From the NCBI RefSeq assembly GCF_023740735.1, contig NZ_JAMRXH010000003.1, forward strand, positions 434,001-498,000: a DNA stretch of 64,000 bases. The letters run 5' to 3'. Below the pieces are notes generated by a model that saw nothing but the letters and a program-made list of their open reading frames with translations, made no database searches and was not told the origin of the DNA. This DNA is from Nocardia sp. CDC159. GTDB taxonomy: Bacteria > Actinomycetota > Actinomycetes > Mycobacteriales > Mycobacteriaceae. The position numbers and the translations under genes were made by a program. The first letter of the stretch is position 1. Every line of letters begins with the position of its first letter. Positions 9,665 to 18,310 of this stretch are shown here, piece by piece.

Positions 9665-11428
9665 ATGAGGGCAACCGAATCGGCCGCGGGGCAGCGCATC
9701 ACCGGGCTGCTGCGCCCGCATCTGGGGAGTTTCGCCGCGGTGGTCGTATCACAGATCATCGGCGCCGTCGCGGGGTTGGCGCCGCTACTGGCGGTCGTCG
9801 AGCTGGGCCGAATCCTGTTGTCGCCCGGCCCGATCGACCAGGGGCACGCGTGGGCGGTGGTGATCGTCGGGGCGGTGGGCATGTTCGTGCGGATCGTGTT
9901 CACGGCCGCGTCGTCGGGCATCGGGCATCTGCTCGATGCCCGGGTGCAGCTGTCGTTTCGCCGTCAACTGGCCGCGCGGCTGGGTCGCGCACCGATCGGG
10001 TGGCTGTCGCGCCGCCGGACCGGTGAGCTGGCCAAGGTGGTCGGGGAGGATGTGAGCGCGGTGCATCCGGTCATCGCCCACGCTCCCGGTGAGCTGGTCG
10101 CCGCCTTCGTGGTGCCGCTGGTGTCGCTGATCTACCTGTTCACCGTCGATTGGCGGCTCACGCTGATCGCGATGATTCCGGTGGCGCTGGCCGTCGCGGC
10201 GGTCCCGCTGATGATGACCCCGGTCCGGCAGCGCGAGCAGACCGAATTCGACGCGGCAATGGGGCGGATCTCGAATTCGGTGGTGGAGTTCGTGCAGGGC
10301 ATCTCGGTGGTCAAGGCGTTCGGCGGCTCCGGGCGCGCGCATCGCGAATTCCGCACGGCAGCGGACGATTTCGTCGCCAGCTTCTATCGGTGGGTGCGCG
10401 GGCTGGCTCCGATCGCGGCGGCTATGCAGTTGGCGCTGTCACCGCCGTTCGTCCTGCTGGTGGTGCTGGTCGGCGGCGCGGTCCGGATCGGCTCCGGCGG
10501 CCTGGCCCCGGCCGACCTGCTGCCGTTCCTGCTGCTGGGGCTGGGCCTGACCGCTCCGGTGGCGGCCCTGGGCCACGGCTTCGACGATCTGCAGGCCGCC
10601 CGGCGCGCGATCGGCCGGATTCACGAGGTGCTCGCGGTGCCGTCGCTGCCCGCCCCCGCGCATCCGCGGGTCCCGCAGGGGCACCGGGTGGAACTGCGCG
10701 ATGTCCGCTTCGGCTACGAGGCCGAGCACGAGGTGCTGCGCGGGATCGACCTGGTGCTCGAGCCGGGCACGGTCACCGCACTCGTGGGGCCGTCGGGCAG
10801 CGGGAAATCCACCCTGGTGCGGCTGCTGCCGCGGTTCTTCGATCCGACCCAGGGGGCGGTCCTGCTGGGCGGGGTCGATCTGCGCGAGATCACCGAACGC
10901 GAGCTGTATCGGACGGTGTCGTTCGTCTTCCAGGACGTGCGTCTGCTGCGCGCCTCGATCGCGGACAATATCGCGCTGGCGGTGCCGCGGGCCGGACGGG
11001 ACGAGGTGGTCCGCGCCGCCCGCCTGGCCGATATCCACGATCGGATACTGCGGCTGCCGCGCGGATACGAATCGGTGATCGGCGTGGACGCCCAGCTGTC
11101 CGGCGGTGAGGCACAACGGATCTCGATCGCGCGCGCACTGCTGGCCGACGCGCCCGTGCTGGTACTGGACGAGGCCACCGCCTTCGCCGACCCGCGGACC
11201 GACCGCGCCGTGCGCGCCGCCCTGGCGCCCAACGGTGTCCGGACGGTGCTGATCATCGCCCATCGCCTGGAGACGGTCGCCGACGCCGACACCGTCGTGC
11301 TGATGGAGAACGGAGCGATCGTCGAGCGCGGCGCACCCGCCGAATTGCTCACGCGGGACGGAAAGTTCGCCGCGTTCTGGCATTCCCACCGACCGGCGCT
11401 CGCATCACAAGGAGATCGAACCCGATGA
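9665..11428 (+). CDS. ABC transporter, fused permease/ATPase (IrtA/IrtB-like half-transporter 1)
   Basis: 587 residues: a six-helix type IV exporter-fold membrane domain (about 15-320), then an ATPase domain with Walker A GPSGSGKST near 375, signature LSGGEAQR near 478 and Walker B VLVLDEAT near 500. ATG 9665 was chosen over upstream in-frame codons because GGAAG lies 7 bases before it. The next gene overlaps its stop (ATGA) and encodes a second half-transporter, so the two form a heterodimer. This arrangement fits mycobacterial IrtAB, which imports carboxymycobactin despite the exporter fold, and related siderophore or peptide transporters. Unlike IrtA there is no N-terminal siderophore-reductase domain. 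Cargo is inferred only. Confidence 0.85.
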   Translation: MRATESAAGQRITGLLRPHLGSFAAVVVSQIIGAVAGLAPLLAVVELGRILLSPGPIDQGHAWAVVIVGAVGMFVRIVFTAASSGIGHLLDARVQLSFRRQLAARLGRAPIGWLSRRRTGELAKVVGEDVSAVHPVIAHAPGELVAAFVVPLVSLIYLFTVDWRLTLIAMIPVALAVAAVPLMMTPVRQREQTEFDAAMGRISNSVVEFVQGISVVKAFGGSGRAHREFRTAADDFVASFYRWVRGLAPIAAAMQLALSPPFVLLVVLVGGAVRIGSGGLAPADLLPFLLLGLGLTAPVAALGHGFDDLQAARRAIGRIHEVLAVPSLPAPAHPRVPQGHRVELRDVRFGYEAEHEVLRGIDLVLEPGTVTALVGPSGSGKSTLVRLLPRFFDPTQGAVLLGGVDLREITERELYRTVSFVFQDVRLLRASIADNIALAVPRAGRDEVVRAARLADIHDRILRLPRGYESVIGVDAQLSGGEAQRISIARALLADAPVLVLDEATAFADPRTDRAVRAALAPNGVRTVLIIAHRLETVADADTVVLMENGAIVERGAPAELLTRDGKFAAFWHSHRPALASQGDRTR

Positions 11429-13179
11429 TTCGCATGCTGCTCCGCGTGCTGGGCGACGCCTACGCCCAGCCGGTGCGCCGCACCGTGGCCCTGATGACGG
11501 TGACCGCGGTCGCCGAGGGGCTGTCCTACGCGCTGCTGGTTCCGCTGCTGCGGGCGCTGTTCGGCGGCACGCCCGCCGACGCCCGGCCCTGGCTGATCGG
11601 CTTCGGGGCGGCCGTCGCGGGCTACGCCGTGCTGCGCTATCTCGCCGATCTGTCCGGCTTCCGGGTCGGAACCACCCTGCTGCACGGCATGTATTACCGT
11701 CTCGGTGATCATCTGGCCCGACTGCCGCTCGGCTGGTACAGCGCCGGGCGGGTCGGGGAGGTGTCGGTCCTGGCCAGTCGCGGGGTGCTGGAGGCGATGG
11801 GCGTGATCGCGCATCTGCTCGCGCCCTCGATCTCGGCGAGTGTGACCCCGCTGACGATCGTGGTTGTCCTGCTGGCCGTCGATTGGCGCATGGGGCTGGC
11901 CGCGATGGTCGCGGTGCCGGTGGTGGCGGCGATCCAGATCTGGTCCGGGCGCACGACGGCGAGCACCGATGCCGAGCGCATCGAACGTGACCACGAGGCC
12001 ACCGGTCGCGTCATCGAATACCTGCAGGCGCAACCGGTGCTGCGCGCCGGTGGCCGCACCGCCGAACGGTTCCGGCTGCTCGACGACGCGCTGTCCGATA
12101 TCCAGCGCACCACCCGCCGCTCCCTGCGCCGCGCGCTGCCCGGCATCCTGGGTCTGTCGCTCACGGTGCAGGCGATGTTCACCGTGCTGCTCGCACTCGG
12201 GGCCTATCTGGCGATCGGCGGAAAGATCGGTGCGGTCGAGGTTCTGGCGATTCTCGTGCTCGCCGCCCGCTGCGCGGATCCGCTGCTGGCGCTGGCGGAG
12301 ATGGGTGGGCAGTTGCGCGCCGCGCGGTCGGTGCTGACCGGACTCGACGAGATACTGCGCACCGCGCCGCTGCCGGAGCCGCCGAAACCGATTGTGCCGC
12401 AACGGCACGACGTGGAGTTCGCATCGGTCGCCTTCCGGCCGGAGGGCCGCACGGTCATCGACGGGCTGTCGCTGGTGGTACCCGAGGGACAGCGGCTCGC
12501 CCTCGTCGGCCCCTCGGGTGCGGGCAAGACCACTCTGTTGCAGTTACTGGCCCGGTTCCACGACGTGGACGCGGGCGCGGTGCGCGTGGGCGGGGTGGAT
12601 GTGCGCGATATCGGCGTCGAGGCGTTGATGGCCCGAATCGCCATCGTCTTCCAACACGTCTACCTCTTCGACGGCACCATCGAGGAGAATGTGTGCCTGG
12701 GCCGCCCCGACGCCGACGAGGCGCAGGTCCGGGCCGCCGCCCGCGCCGCCCGCCTGGACGAGGTGATCGAACGGCTCCCCCGCGGCTGGGCCACCACCGT
12801 CGGCGAGGGCGGCGCGCTGCTGTCCGGCGGTGAGCGTCAACGTGTTTCGATCGCCCGCGCCCTGCTGAAGGACGCCCCCATCGTGCTGCTCGACGAGGTC
12901 ACCTCCGCCCTCGATCCCGGCAACGAGGCGGCCGTCCAGGAGGCCCTCGAGCATCTGATGACCGGCCGTACCGTCCTCGTGGTGGCCCACCGGCTGGGCA
13001 CGGTCCGCGACGCCGACCACATCGTCTTCCTCGACGAGGGCCGCATCACCGAACAGGGCACCCACGACGAGTTGCTGCGTCGCGGCGGCCGCTACGCCGA
13101 CTTCTGGGCGGCCTCGGCCGCCGACCCGGCGACGAACTCGGCGACGAACTCGGCTGCCCTGCGGTCGAATTCGGTGTAG
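11425..13179 (+). CDS. ABC transporter, fused permease/ATPase (IrtA/IrtB-like half-transporter 2)
   Basis: 584 residues with the same architecture as its partner: membrane domain ~20-310 and nucleotide-binding domain with Walker A GPSGAGKTT near 362, signature LSGGERQR near 465 and Walker B IVLLDEVTSALD near 485. The start overlaps the upstream stop by four bases, so translation is coupled. Both ATPase sites look complete, unlike many heterodimeric exporters with one degenerate site. The last ~29 codons, a low-complexity tail rich in Ala, Asn and Ser, overlap the 3' end of the convergent reductase gene by 88 bases; such a long coding overlap suggests that this tail is a dispensable extension. 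Confidence 0.85.
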   Translation: MIRMLLRVLGDAYAQPVRRTVALMTVTAVAEGLSYALLVPLLRALFGGTPADARPWLIGFGAAVAGYAVLRYLADLSGFRVGTTLLHGMYYRLGDHLARLPLGWYSAGRVGEVSVLASRGVLEAMGVIAHLLAPSISASVTPLTIVVVLLAVDWRMGLAAMVAVPVVAAIQIWSGRTTASTDAERIERDHEATGRVIEYLQAQPVLRAGGRTAERFRLLDDALSDIQRTTRRSLRRALPGILGLSLTVQAMFTVLLALGAYLAIGGKIGAVEVLAILVLAARCADPLLALAEMGGQLRAARSVLTGLDEILRTAPLPEPPKPIVPQRHDVEFASVAFRPEGRTVIDGLSLVVPEGQRLALVGPSGAGKTTLLQLLARFHDVDAGAVRVGGVDVRDIGVEALMARIAIVFQHVYLFDGTIEENVCLGRPDADEAQVRAAARAARLDEVIERLPRGWATTVGEGGALLSGGERQRVSIARALLKDAPIVLLDEVTSALDPGNEAAVQEALEHLMTGRTVLVVAHRLGTVRDADHIVFLDEGRITEQGTHDELLRRGGRYADFWAASAADPATNSATNSAALRSNSV

Positions 13180-13781
13180 TGCGCCGCCCGCTCGGCGCCC
13201 GCGACGGCATCGCCGATGACGAGTTCGCCCCCGGCCCCGATGGTCTGGGGGCGCTCCTCGGCGTCGGGAAGCAGGCCGACGGTGGCGTGCTCGAAGCCGC
13301 AGTAGTAGGCGATGCCGGTGTTCAGCTGGTCCTCGAGGATCTTGCGCATGGGTTCGATGATGTCGTCGGAGCCGGTCGCGCCGGCCAGGCCGAGCCACAG
13401 GATGCGCTTGCCCGCGAGGCGGGGTTTGCTTCTGCCGTAGGCGAATCCGTAGTTCCACACCCGGTCGATCCAGCCCTTGAGCACGGCGGGCAGGCTCATC
13501 CAGTACACCGGGAAGACCGCGACGACGAGGTCGGCGGCGAGCAGGCGGCGCATGTGCTCGCGCGCCTCGGCGGAGTAGAGCTTGTCGCGGTTGCCCCAGT
13601 CGGGCTGGTCGGCGACGGTCATGCGCGGATCGAAGCCCTCGGCGTGCAGATCCAGCAGGTCGACGGTGTAGCCCGCGGCCTCGAGCTGCGCGACGGTGCG
13701 CCGGGCGGTGTGCGCGGTCAGGGAATCCGAGCGGTGGTGGGCGAGAACGACCAGGGCAGTGCGGTTTCGGTTGTGCTCCAT
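13092..13781 (-). CDS. NAD(P)H-dependent oxidoreductase, flavodoxin fold (MdaB/NQO type)
   Basis: 229 residues from ATG 13781; a longer frame exists upstream but would run through the divergent promoter region. The protein starts with the flavodoxin-like strand TALVVLAHHRSDSLTAH, has the flavin-site block FPVYWMSLPAVLKGWIDRVW near 100-120 and the LAGATG loop, as in MdaB and KefF/NQO2-like quinone reductases that reduce quinones by two electrons with FMN or FAD. It diverges from an AraC-family gene across 74 bases containing an imperfect palindrome, so it is probably that regulator's target. A role in quinone or electrophile stress is the family expectation. Confidence 0.85.
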   Translation of the reverse strand: MEHNRNRTALVVLAHHRSDSLTAHTARRTVAQLEAAGYTVDLLDLHAEGFDPRMTVADQPDWGNRDKLYSAEAREHMRRLLAADLVVAVFPVYWMSLPAVLKGWIDRVWNYGFAYGRSKPRLAGKRILWLGLAGATGSDDIIEPMRKILEDQLNTGIAYYCGFEHATVGLLPDAEERPQTIGAGGELVIGDAVAGAERAAHYTEFDRRAAEFVAEFVAGSAAEAAQKSA

Positions 13782-13811
13782 GACTTCAGTACAGTCGCCC
13801 GGTCGTGGACG

Positions 13812-13838
13812 ATCCATGGGAGAAAAGCTCCGATGCAT
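13812..13838. promoter_or_regulatory. Imperfect inverted repeat in divergent reductase/AraC promoter
   Basis: ATCCATGGGAG and CTCCGATGCAT are inverted arms (9 of 11 bases pair) around AAAAG. The repeat lies in the 74-base gap between the divergent reductase and AraC-type genes, the expected place for an operator read by that regulator. AraC proteins more often use direct repeats, so this is tentative. Confidence 0.35.
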
Positions 13839-13855
13839 AGGAGTTCGTCTAGGCT

Positions 13856-14803
13856 GTGCTGGTGGATCCCTTGAGCTCCTTGTTGAACGGCGTCCGAGCG
13901 GAGGGCTCGGTGGTCAGCCAGGCGGTGCTGCGGGCGCCGTGGACGATCCGGTTCGCCGACCGCGCGCCGCTGACGATGCTGACCGTGCTGCGCGGCGGCG
14001 GCACCCTGCTACTGGCCGACGGCACCGAACGTGTTGTACGCCAGGGTGATACGGCCGTAGTGCGCGGACCCGAGCCGTTTCACCTGGCCGACCGCCCCGG
14101 CTCCATCGCGGGTCCGCACGAGCAGTACGAGATCGCCTGTTTCGTCGAGGATCCCGAATGCACCAGCTACCAGCTGGGCGGAATCCGCTGGGGCAACGAC
14201 CGCGACGGCGCCACCGCGCTGATCGTGGCCGCCTACCGCGCCTCCGGCCACCGCCACGAGCGGCTGCTGCGGGCGCTGCCGCGGCTGCTGGTCGTCAGCG
14301 AGGAATCCGATATGTGCGAGTGGCTGGAAACGGTCGCCGCCGATGCCGTGGCGCGCAGCGCGGGCGCGCAGGCGCTGATGGATCGGCTGCTGGACTGGGC
14401 ACTGGTCTGCACGCTGCGGACGTGGTTCGCGCGGGCGGGAGCCGAAGCGCCGGAATGGATTCGGGGTCTGTCCGATCCGGTGGTCGGCCCGGCGCTCGAG
14501 GCCGTCCACGCGCGTCCGGGCGACGGTTGGACCGTGGCCTCGCTGGCGGCCCGCGCCGGGGTGTCGCGGGCGCTGTTCGCCAAGCGCTTCTCGGCCGTGA
14601 TGGGGCGACCGCCGCTGACCTATGTCACCGAGATCCGCATGGACGAGGCGGCGGCGCTGCTGCTGGACACCGATCTCACGGTCGCGCAGGTGGCTCGCTC
14701 GGTCGGCTATGCCGACGCCTTCGGGTTCAGCGCGGCGTTCAAGCGGTTGAAGGGGATGAGTCCCAACGCCTTTCGCAACGCGAGGCTTGTCGCTACGGCC
14801 TAG
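13856..14803 (+). CDS. AraC family transcriptional regulator with cupin sensor domain
   Basis: 315 residues from GTG 13856 (an alternative GTG is two codons downstream); AGGAG lies 11 bases upstream. The N-terminal ~160 residues form a cupin of the AraC-binding type (LTVLRGGGTLLLADG, RQGDTAVVRGPEPFHL), which binds a small effector. The C-terminal ~100 residues carry two helix-turn-helix motifs (VASLAARAGVSRALFAKRFS and VAQVARSVGYADAFGFSAAF), ending in the conserved SPNAFR. It is transcribed away from the flavodoxin-fold reductase and most likely controls it, a common arrangement in actinobacteria. The effector is unknown. Confidence 0.87.
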   Translation: MLVDPLSSLLNGVRAEGSVVSQAVLRAPWTIRFADRAPLTMLTVLRGGGTLLLADGTERVVRQGDTAVVRGPEPFHLADRPGSIAGPHEQYEIACFVEDPECTSYQLGGIRWGNDRDGATALIVAAYRASGHRHERLLRALPRLLVVSEESDMCEWLETVAADAVARSAGAQALMDRLLDWALVCTLRTWFARAGAEAPEWIRGLSDPVVGPALEAVHARPGDGWTVASLAARAGVSRALFAKRFSAVMGRPPLTYVTEIRMDEAAALLLDTDLTVAQVARSVGYADAFGFSAAFKRLKGMSPNAFRNARLVATA

Positions 14804-14979
14804 GTACCGAGAGCTGCCGTGTATCGGCGCGATTCGAGTTCTGGCCGATCGATCCCGTGGCCGGGGCCTGCCGATGTGTCGCACCGGAAAGGCGAGGTGG
14901 CTGCCGTACGATCGGCCCAACCTCACCGATACTGCGCCCGGTGGGTGGTTGGTGCGGGTGGCGACGGGAGGGTCGGCAG

Positions 14980-15984
14980 GTGGCGACGGATTGGGTGCGT
15001 GCGGCGGAGGAGTTGGTCGAGGAGCTACTCGAGCCGAATGCCGCCGAGGTGGACCGGACGGGCCGGATACCGGACGCCCATTTCGACGCCCTCGCCGAGC
15101 GCGGGTTCCACGGCTTCCTGCTGTCGGAGGGTATGACGCCGGAAATCCTGATCAATACCGTCGCCACGGTGATCAGCGGCTGCCTGGCCACCGGTTTCGT
15201 CTGGGCCCAGCATCTGGGGGCCGTCCGCGCCGTGGCCTTCGGCGACAACGCGGATCTGCGCGACCGATTCCTGCCCCGGATGACCCGCGGCGACTACCGG
15301 TGCGGTGTGTCCTACGCGGGCGCGCGCACCCGGCCCACGCTGTTCGCCGAGCCGACCGACACCGGCTACCTCCTCAGCGGCACCGCCCCGTTCGTCACGG
15401 GCTGGGACTACATCGACGCGGTCGCCGCCGCGGTGCGGATCCGATCCGGCGACGACGAATCGGTGGCCACCCTGCTCCTGCCCACCGACCGTCTCGACGG
15501 GGTGAGCGCCGAGCGAATCCCCCTCATCGCCGCCGACGCCAGCGCCACCGTGCAACTGCGCTTCGACCGCACTCCCGTCACCGCCGACCACCTGATCACC
15601 AGCAAACCCCACGCCCGATTCAGCTCGGACCGCGGCAGCCTCACCGACTGGGTCAACGGCGCCCTCTCCCTCGGCGTCCTCATGCGCTGCGTCCGCCAAC
15701 TCGACGATTCCAACATCGACCCGGAACCCTACCGCCACCGACTCACCTCCCTGCGCACCCAATACGCCACGGCGGCAACCGATCCCAGGGCCGTCTACGC
15801 CCTCCGAGCCGAAACCGCCCACACCGCCCTGACCACCGCGGCCGCCGCCGTGGTCGCCACCGGCAGCCGCGCCACCCGATCCGGCTCCACCCCCGAACGC
15901 CTCACCCGCGAGGCCACCTTCGCCCTGGTCTGCACCACCCGCGACCCAATCAAACACGCCCTCCTCGACCGCCTCGAACCGTAG
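14980..15984 (+). CDS. Acyl-CoA dehydrogenase-like flavoprotein
   Basis: 334 residues from GTG 14980, preceded 8 bases upstream by GGGAGG; an open frame continues upstream but overlaps the regulator gene. The layout is that of an acyl-CoA dehydrogenase: helical N-terminus (ERGFHGFLLSEGMTPEILI), middle beta domain (TDTGYLLSGTAPFVTGWDYIDAV) and a short helical C-terminus. It is shorter than the usual ~380-400 residues and the C-terminal domain carrying the catalytic glutamate is not clearly recognisable, so it may be a dehydratase, monooxygenase or inactive relative. No neighbour indicates a pathway. The last ~100 codons are unusually rich in Ala, Thr and Arg. Confidence 0.68.
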   Translation: MATDWVRAAEELVEELLEPNAAEVDRTGRIPDAHFDALAERGFHGFLLSEGMTPEILINTVATVISGCLATGFVWAQHLGAVRAVAFGDNADLRDRFLPRMTRGDYRCGVSYAGARTRPTLFAEPTDTGYLLSGTAPFVTGWDYIDAVAAAVRIRSGDDESVATLLLPTDRLDGVSAERIPLIAADASATVQLRFDRTPVTADHLITSKPHARFSSDRGSLTDWVNGALSLGVLMRCVRQLDDSNIDPEPYRHRLTSLRTQYATAATDPRAVYALRAETAHTALTTAAAAVVATGSRATRSGSTPERLTREATFALVCTTRDPIKHALLDRLEP

Positions 15985-16011
15985 TTCCGTGCGATGATGC
16001 CGGCGTGCGCT

Positions 16012-16860
16012 TCAGCAGGAGGGAAAGTACTTCTGCATGCGTGCCGGAACGCCGTCCGCACTGGCCTTCGCCCAGCAGACATCATGCGGGAAATAGACAT
16101 AGGTGACCCAGCCATCGGCAGCACGCCGAATGATGCGCTGACTGTCCCCCGGCAGGTCCCAGGCGATAACCGCCCACTTCCCATCGCACTCCCGCACAGT
16201 GGCAGCCTCGGTACCGAGCTCCCCGAGGTCGTCGAGCTCGTGCACAACCGTCTGGACGGCACACCCCGAGCCCAATCCCGGTTCCTCGAACCGCAATTCA
16301 CCGGTAACCGTCTGCCCGCCCCGAACCAGGAACAAACTGTGCATCCCCTCCGGCACCGGCGTAGCACCCGCGGGCGGAGTACCCATGGCAAAGTAGTAAC
16401 AGCCCACCGGCACACTGAAACTGGCCACCCCATTCCCATCGGTAACCGCATCCCGCCGCAACACCTCCTTGGCCTCCGGCGGAATATCCCGCGCCGCGGG
16501 ATCACAGGGCCGCTGCAACCGCACATTGACCGGAACGTTCGGCACCGGAGCCCCCGAGAGCGTGCGAGTCCGGATCACCGCGGTGCCTTGCGGCTCATCA
16601 GCAGGCGGCTGACTCCCCGGCTGCCCACCAGGCGGTCGTTGATCCCCGGGCTGCCCACCCGGCGCCGGTTGGTTCACCGGCGGCCTATTACCAGGTGACG
16701 AATCACCCACAGGCGGCTTCCCGGACTCCATGGCGCTCATCGAGGTCGGAGCCGGCGCCGTCCCACTCGGCGACCCCGTCGCCCCACCACCACACGCCGT
16801 CCCCACCAACCCCACCGCCACAACCGCGAGCATCTTCCGCCCAACCCCGCGCCCAGCCAT
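16012..16860 (-). CDS. Proline/glycine-rich lipoprotein of unknown function
   Basis: 282 residues from ATG 16860, behind a GAGAGGTGG ribosome site; an in-frame GTG nine bases further upstream overlaps that site and is less likely. A signal peptide ends in a lipobox (VGTAC near 23-27), so the protein is probably membrane-anchored and extracellular. Residues ~45-95 are a disordered linker with repeated PGGQPG-type units. The globular C-terminal part starts with a beta-sandwich-like segment (TLSGAPVPNVPVNVRL, VTDGNGVASFSVPVG), reminiscent of carboxypeptidase-regulatory or Ig-like modules. It has five or more cysteines after the anchor, which could form disulphides. I do not recognise a function. 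Confidence 0.75.
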   Translation of the reverse strand: MAGRGVGRKMLAVVAVGLVGTACGGGATGSPSGTAPAPTSMSAMESGKPPVGDSSPGNRPPVNQPAPGGQPGDQRPPGGQPGSQPPADEPQGTAVIRTRTLSGAPVPNVPVNVRLQRPCDPAARDIPPEAKEVLRRDAVTDGNGVASFSVPVGCYYFAMGTPPAGATPVPEGMHSLFLVRGGQTVTGELRFEEPGLGSGCAVQTVVHELDDLGELGTEAATVRECDGKWAVIAWDLPGDSQRIIRRAADGWVTYVYFPHDVCWAKASADGVPARMQKYFPSC

Positions 16861-17090
16861 CGCCCCCACCTCTCAGTCAAACGATCAGATACCTGACCTA
16901 TCTCCGCAGATCAGAGCGCTGTTACGACCGGCGAGCCCCCCAAATCCGTTGGCATGAAACATACTTCCGCAAGATCATCAGGACGAGCAGTCACGCAGGC
17001 TTCACCGCGCGAGTGCACCGATATCGAGCAGCAACCGCACGCCTGCCCGCGGGTGGCTGAGGGCAGCATGCACACGCCCGCACGAACGAG
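16861..17090. other. Intergenic region without a convincing gene
   Basis: Open frames exist on the minus strand but no family is recognisable. The minus-strand text next to the 3' end of the following propeller gene could be displaced coding sequence from that gene, but I cannot show it. Confidence 0.4.
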
Positions 17091-18128
17091 TCAGGGTCGA
17101 GGTGATGGCGCAGGAAGGCAAGCGACCCCGGCCACCGCGTAGGTGGTTTTGCCGCTTTCGGCCTGCGCGCCAATGATCGGTTTCAGCCACGGTAGTTCGA
17201 TGGGGCCGCGGATCCTTCGGCCGGTGATGAGGTCGTACTCGGCGTATGAGGGTGTGTGATGGAAGTCGATGTGCGCGACCGTGGTACCGGTCACCGTTGC
17301 CTGATGTCCGAATCCCTTCGCGCCGAGGTCCCATTCCTTGCGCACTTCGGAGGGCTGATCCAGCGGTAGGGAAAGTACCGCGCCGTCGTCGCCGTTGATC
17401 CAGTACAGCCGATCTCCGATGCGGGTCAGTGTGTTCGGTCGCGACCATGCGGAATGTCCGGCCATATCCACGTGTGACTGGGTACGCGCACCGGTGCCGG
17501 TATCGAGTCGCACCAACTCCAGCCCGAGCGCGCCGGCCCGGTCGCGGCGTGCGTCGACCGAGCCGTACAGGTTGAACAGCGCCGAGCCGTCCGCCGAGCA
17601 CGCCGCGGTCCGTGACTCGCTGCGGAACATATTGGGCCACTCCCATTCCCCGCGCAGAACGGGTTCGCCACCGGCGAGGGGGAGTTCGAACAGCCGGTGC
17701 TTGATCATCGGTTGATCCGAGGTGAGGTCATCGAACGCGGCGACGACCCCGAACGCGCGCTCGCCGCAGTGCGCCGCCGAGAGCATGATCCCGGGGACCG
17801 AACCGGGCAGTGGTGCTGTGTCCGGAAAGGTGAGCACGTAGTCGTGCCGGTACTGCGACGCTGTCCCGCCGCCGGGGCCGGTGTTGAACCACACCAGGCT
17901 TCGCCCGGAGGCGTAATCGTGGGCGATGCCTTCGACCGCGGCTTCGTTGTTCGCGAGCATGGTGCGGCCGGATGGACCGACGGTCATCACCGAATCGGCT
18001 GCGGCAAAGGTGAACCCGCGATTCCAGCTGACAATGCGTGCCGAGTCGATCGCGCCGCCCTGGAGCTTGCCGACGACGTTTCCGTTGGCGTCGATGGCGA
18101 AGGTCGACGTGTGGTCGGTCTTGGTCAT
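17091..18128 (-). CDS. Putative beta-propeller protein, N-terminus uncertain, possibly truncated
   Basis: 345 residues if read from ATG 18128. Repeating blade-like segments (FAIDANGNVVGKL, TVGPSGRTMLANN, ACSADGSALFNLYG, LTRIGDRLYWINGD) suggest a six- or seven-bladed propeller; no enzyme motif is seen. The frame is open further upstream to 18206, but those codons overlie the remnant of a different gene (YiiX-like, 18149-18310), so the extra residues are probably not real. No signal peptide or lipobox is present, unusual for such actinobacterial propellers, and the C-terminus ends in a low-complexity tail. The gene may therefore be a truncated, possibly dead, piece. Family unknown. Confidence 0.5.
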   Translation of the reverse strand: MTKTDHTSTFAIDANGNVVGKLQGGAIDSARIVSWNRGFTFAAADSVMTVGPSGRTMLANNEAAVEGIAHDYASGRSLVWFNTGPGGGTASQYRHDYVLTFPDTAPLPGSVPGIMLSAAHCGERAFGVVAAFDDLTSDQPMIKHRLFELPLAGGEPVLRGEWEWPNMFRSESRTAACSADGSALFNLYGSVDARRDRAGALGLELVRLDTGTGARTQSHVDMAGHSAWSRPNTLTRIGDRLYWINGDDGAVLSLPLDQPSEVRKEWDLGAKGFGHQATVTGTTVAHIDFHHTPSYAEYDLITGRRIRGPIELPWLKPIIGAQAESGKTTYAVAGVACLPAPSPRP

Positions 18129-18148
18129 GATCGGCGGTTGCGACGGAC

Positions 18149-18310
18149 TCAATATCGGCTCACCCACGTGGAGCCACGGATGTCCTTCGGCCACACACCC
18201 ACCCACCGTCCTTGTCCAGATCGACGCCCGCTTTGGAAGCGTTCATATACGAGGCCCAGACCAACTGCGAGCAGCAGTTGTAGGTATTTCGCCGCCTTGC
18301 CGGGACTCAC
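18149..18310 (-). pseudogene. Remnant of a YiiX-like NlpC/P60 cysteine hydrolase, frameshifted
   Basis: Three minus-strand frames together read as the C-terminal part of a YiiX/YebB-type permuted NlpC/P60 hydrolase. One frame gives YNCCSQLVWASYMNASKAG followed by VDLDKDGGWV; a shifted frame continues with VWPKDIRGSTWVSRY and a stop at 18149-18151. The CSQLV motif holds the catalytic cysteine of this family, and the DLDxDGG and WPxDI blocks follow in family order. At least one, probably two, frameshifts and the missing N-terminal part make it a decayed gene. It abuts the propeller reading frame and lies 260 bases from tRNA-Asn. Confidence 0.6.

Noticed and set aside
14158..14979. N-terminal extension of the acyl-CoA dehydrogenase-like frame
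   Set aside because: The extension runs antiparallel in meaning through the AraC-type gene in a different frame; GTG 14980 has a good ribosome site and starts the domain.
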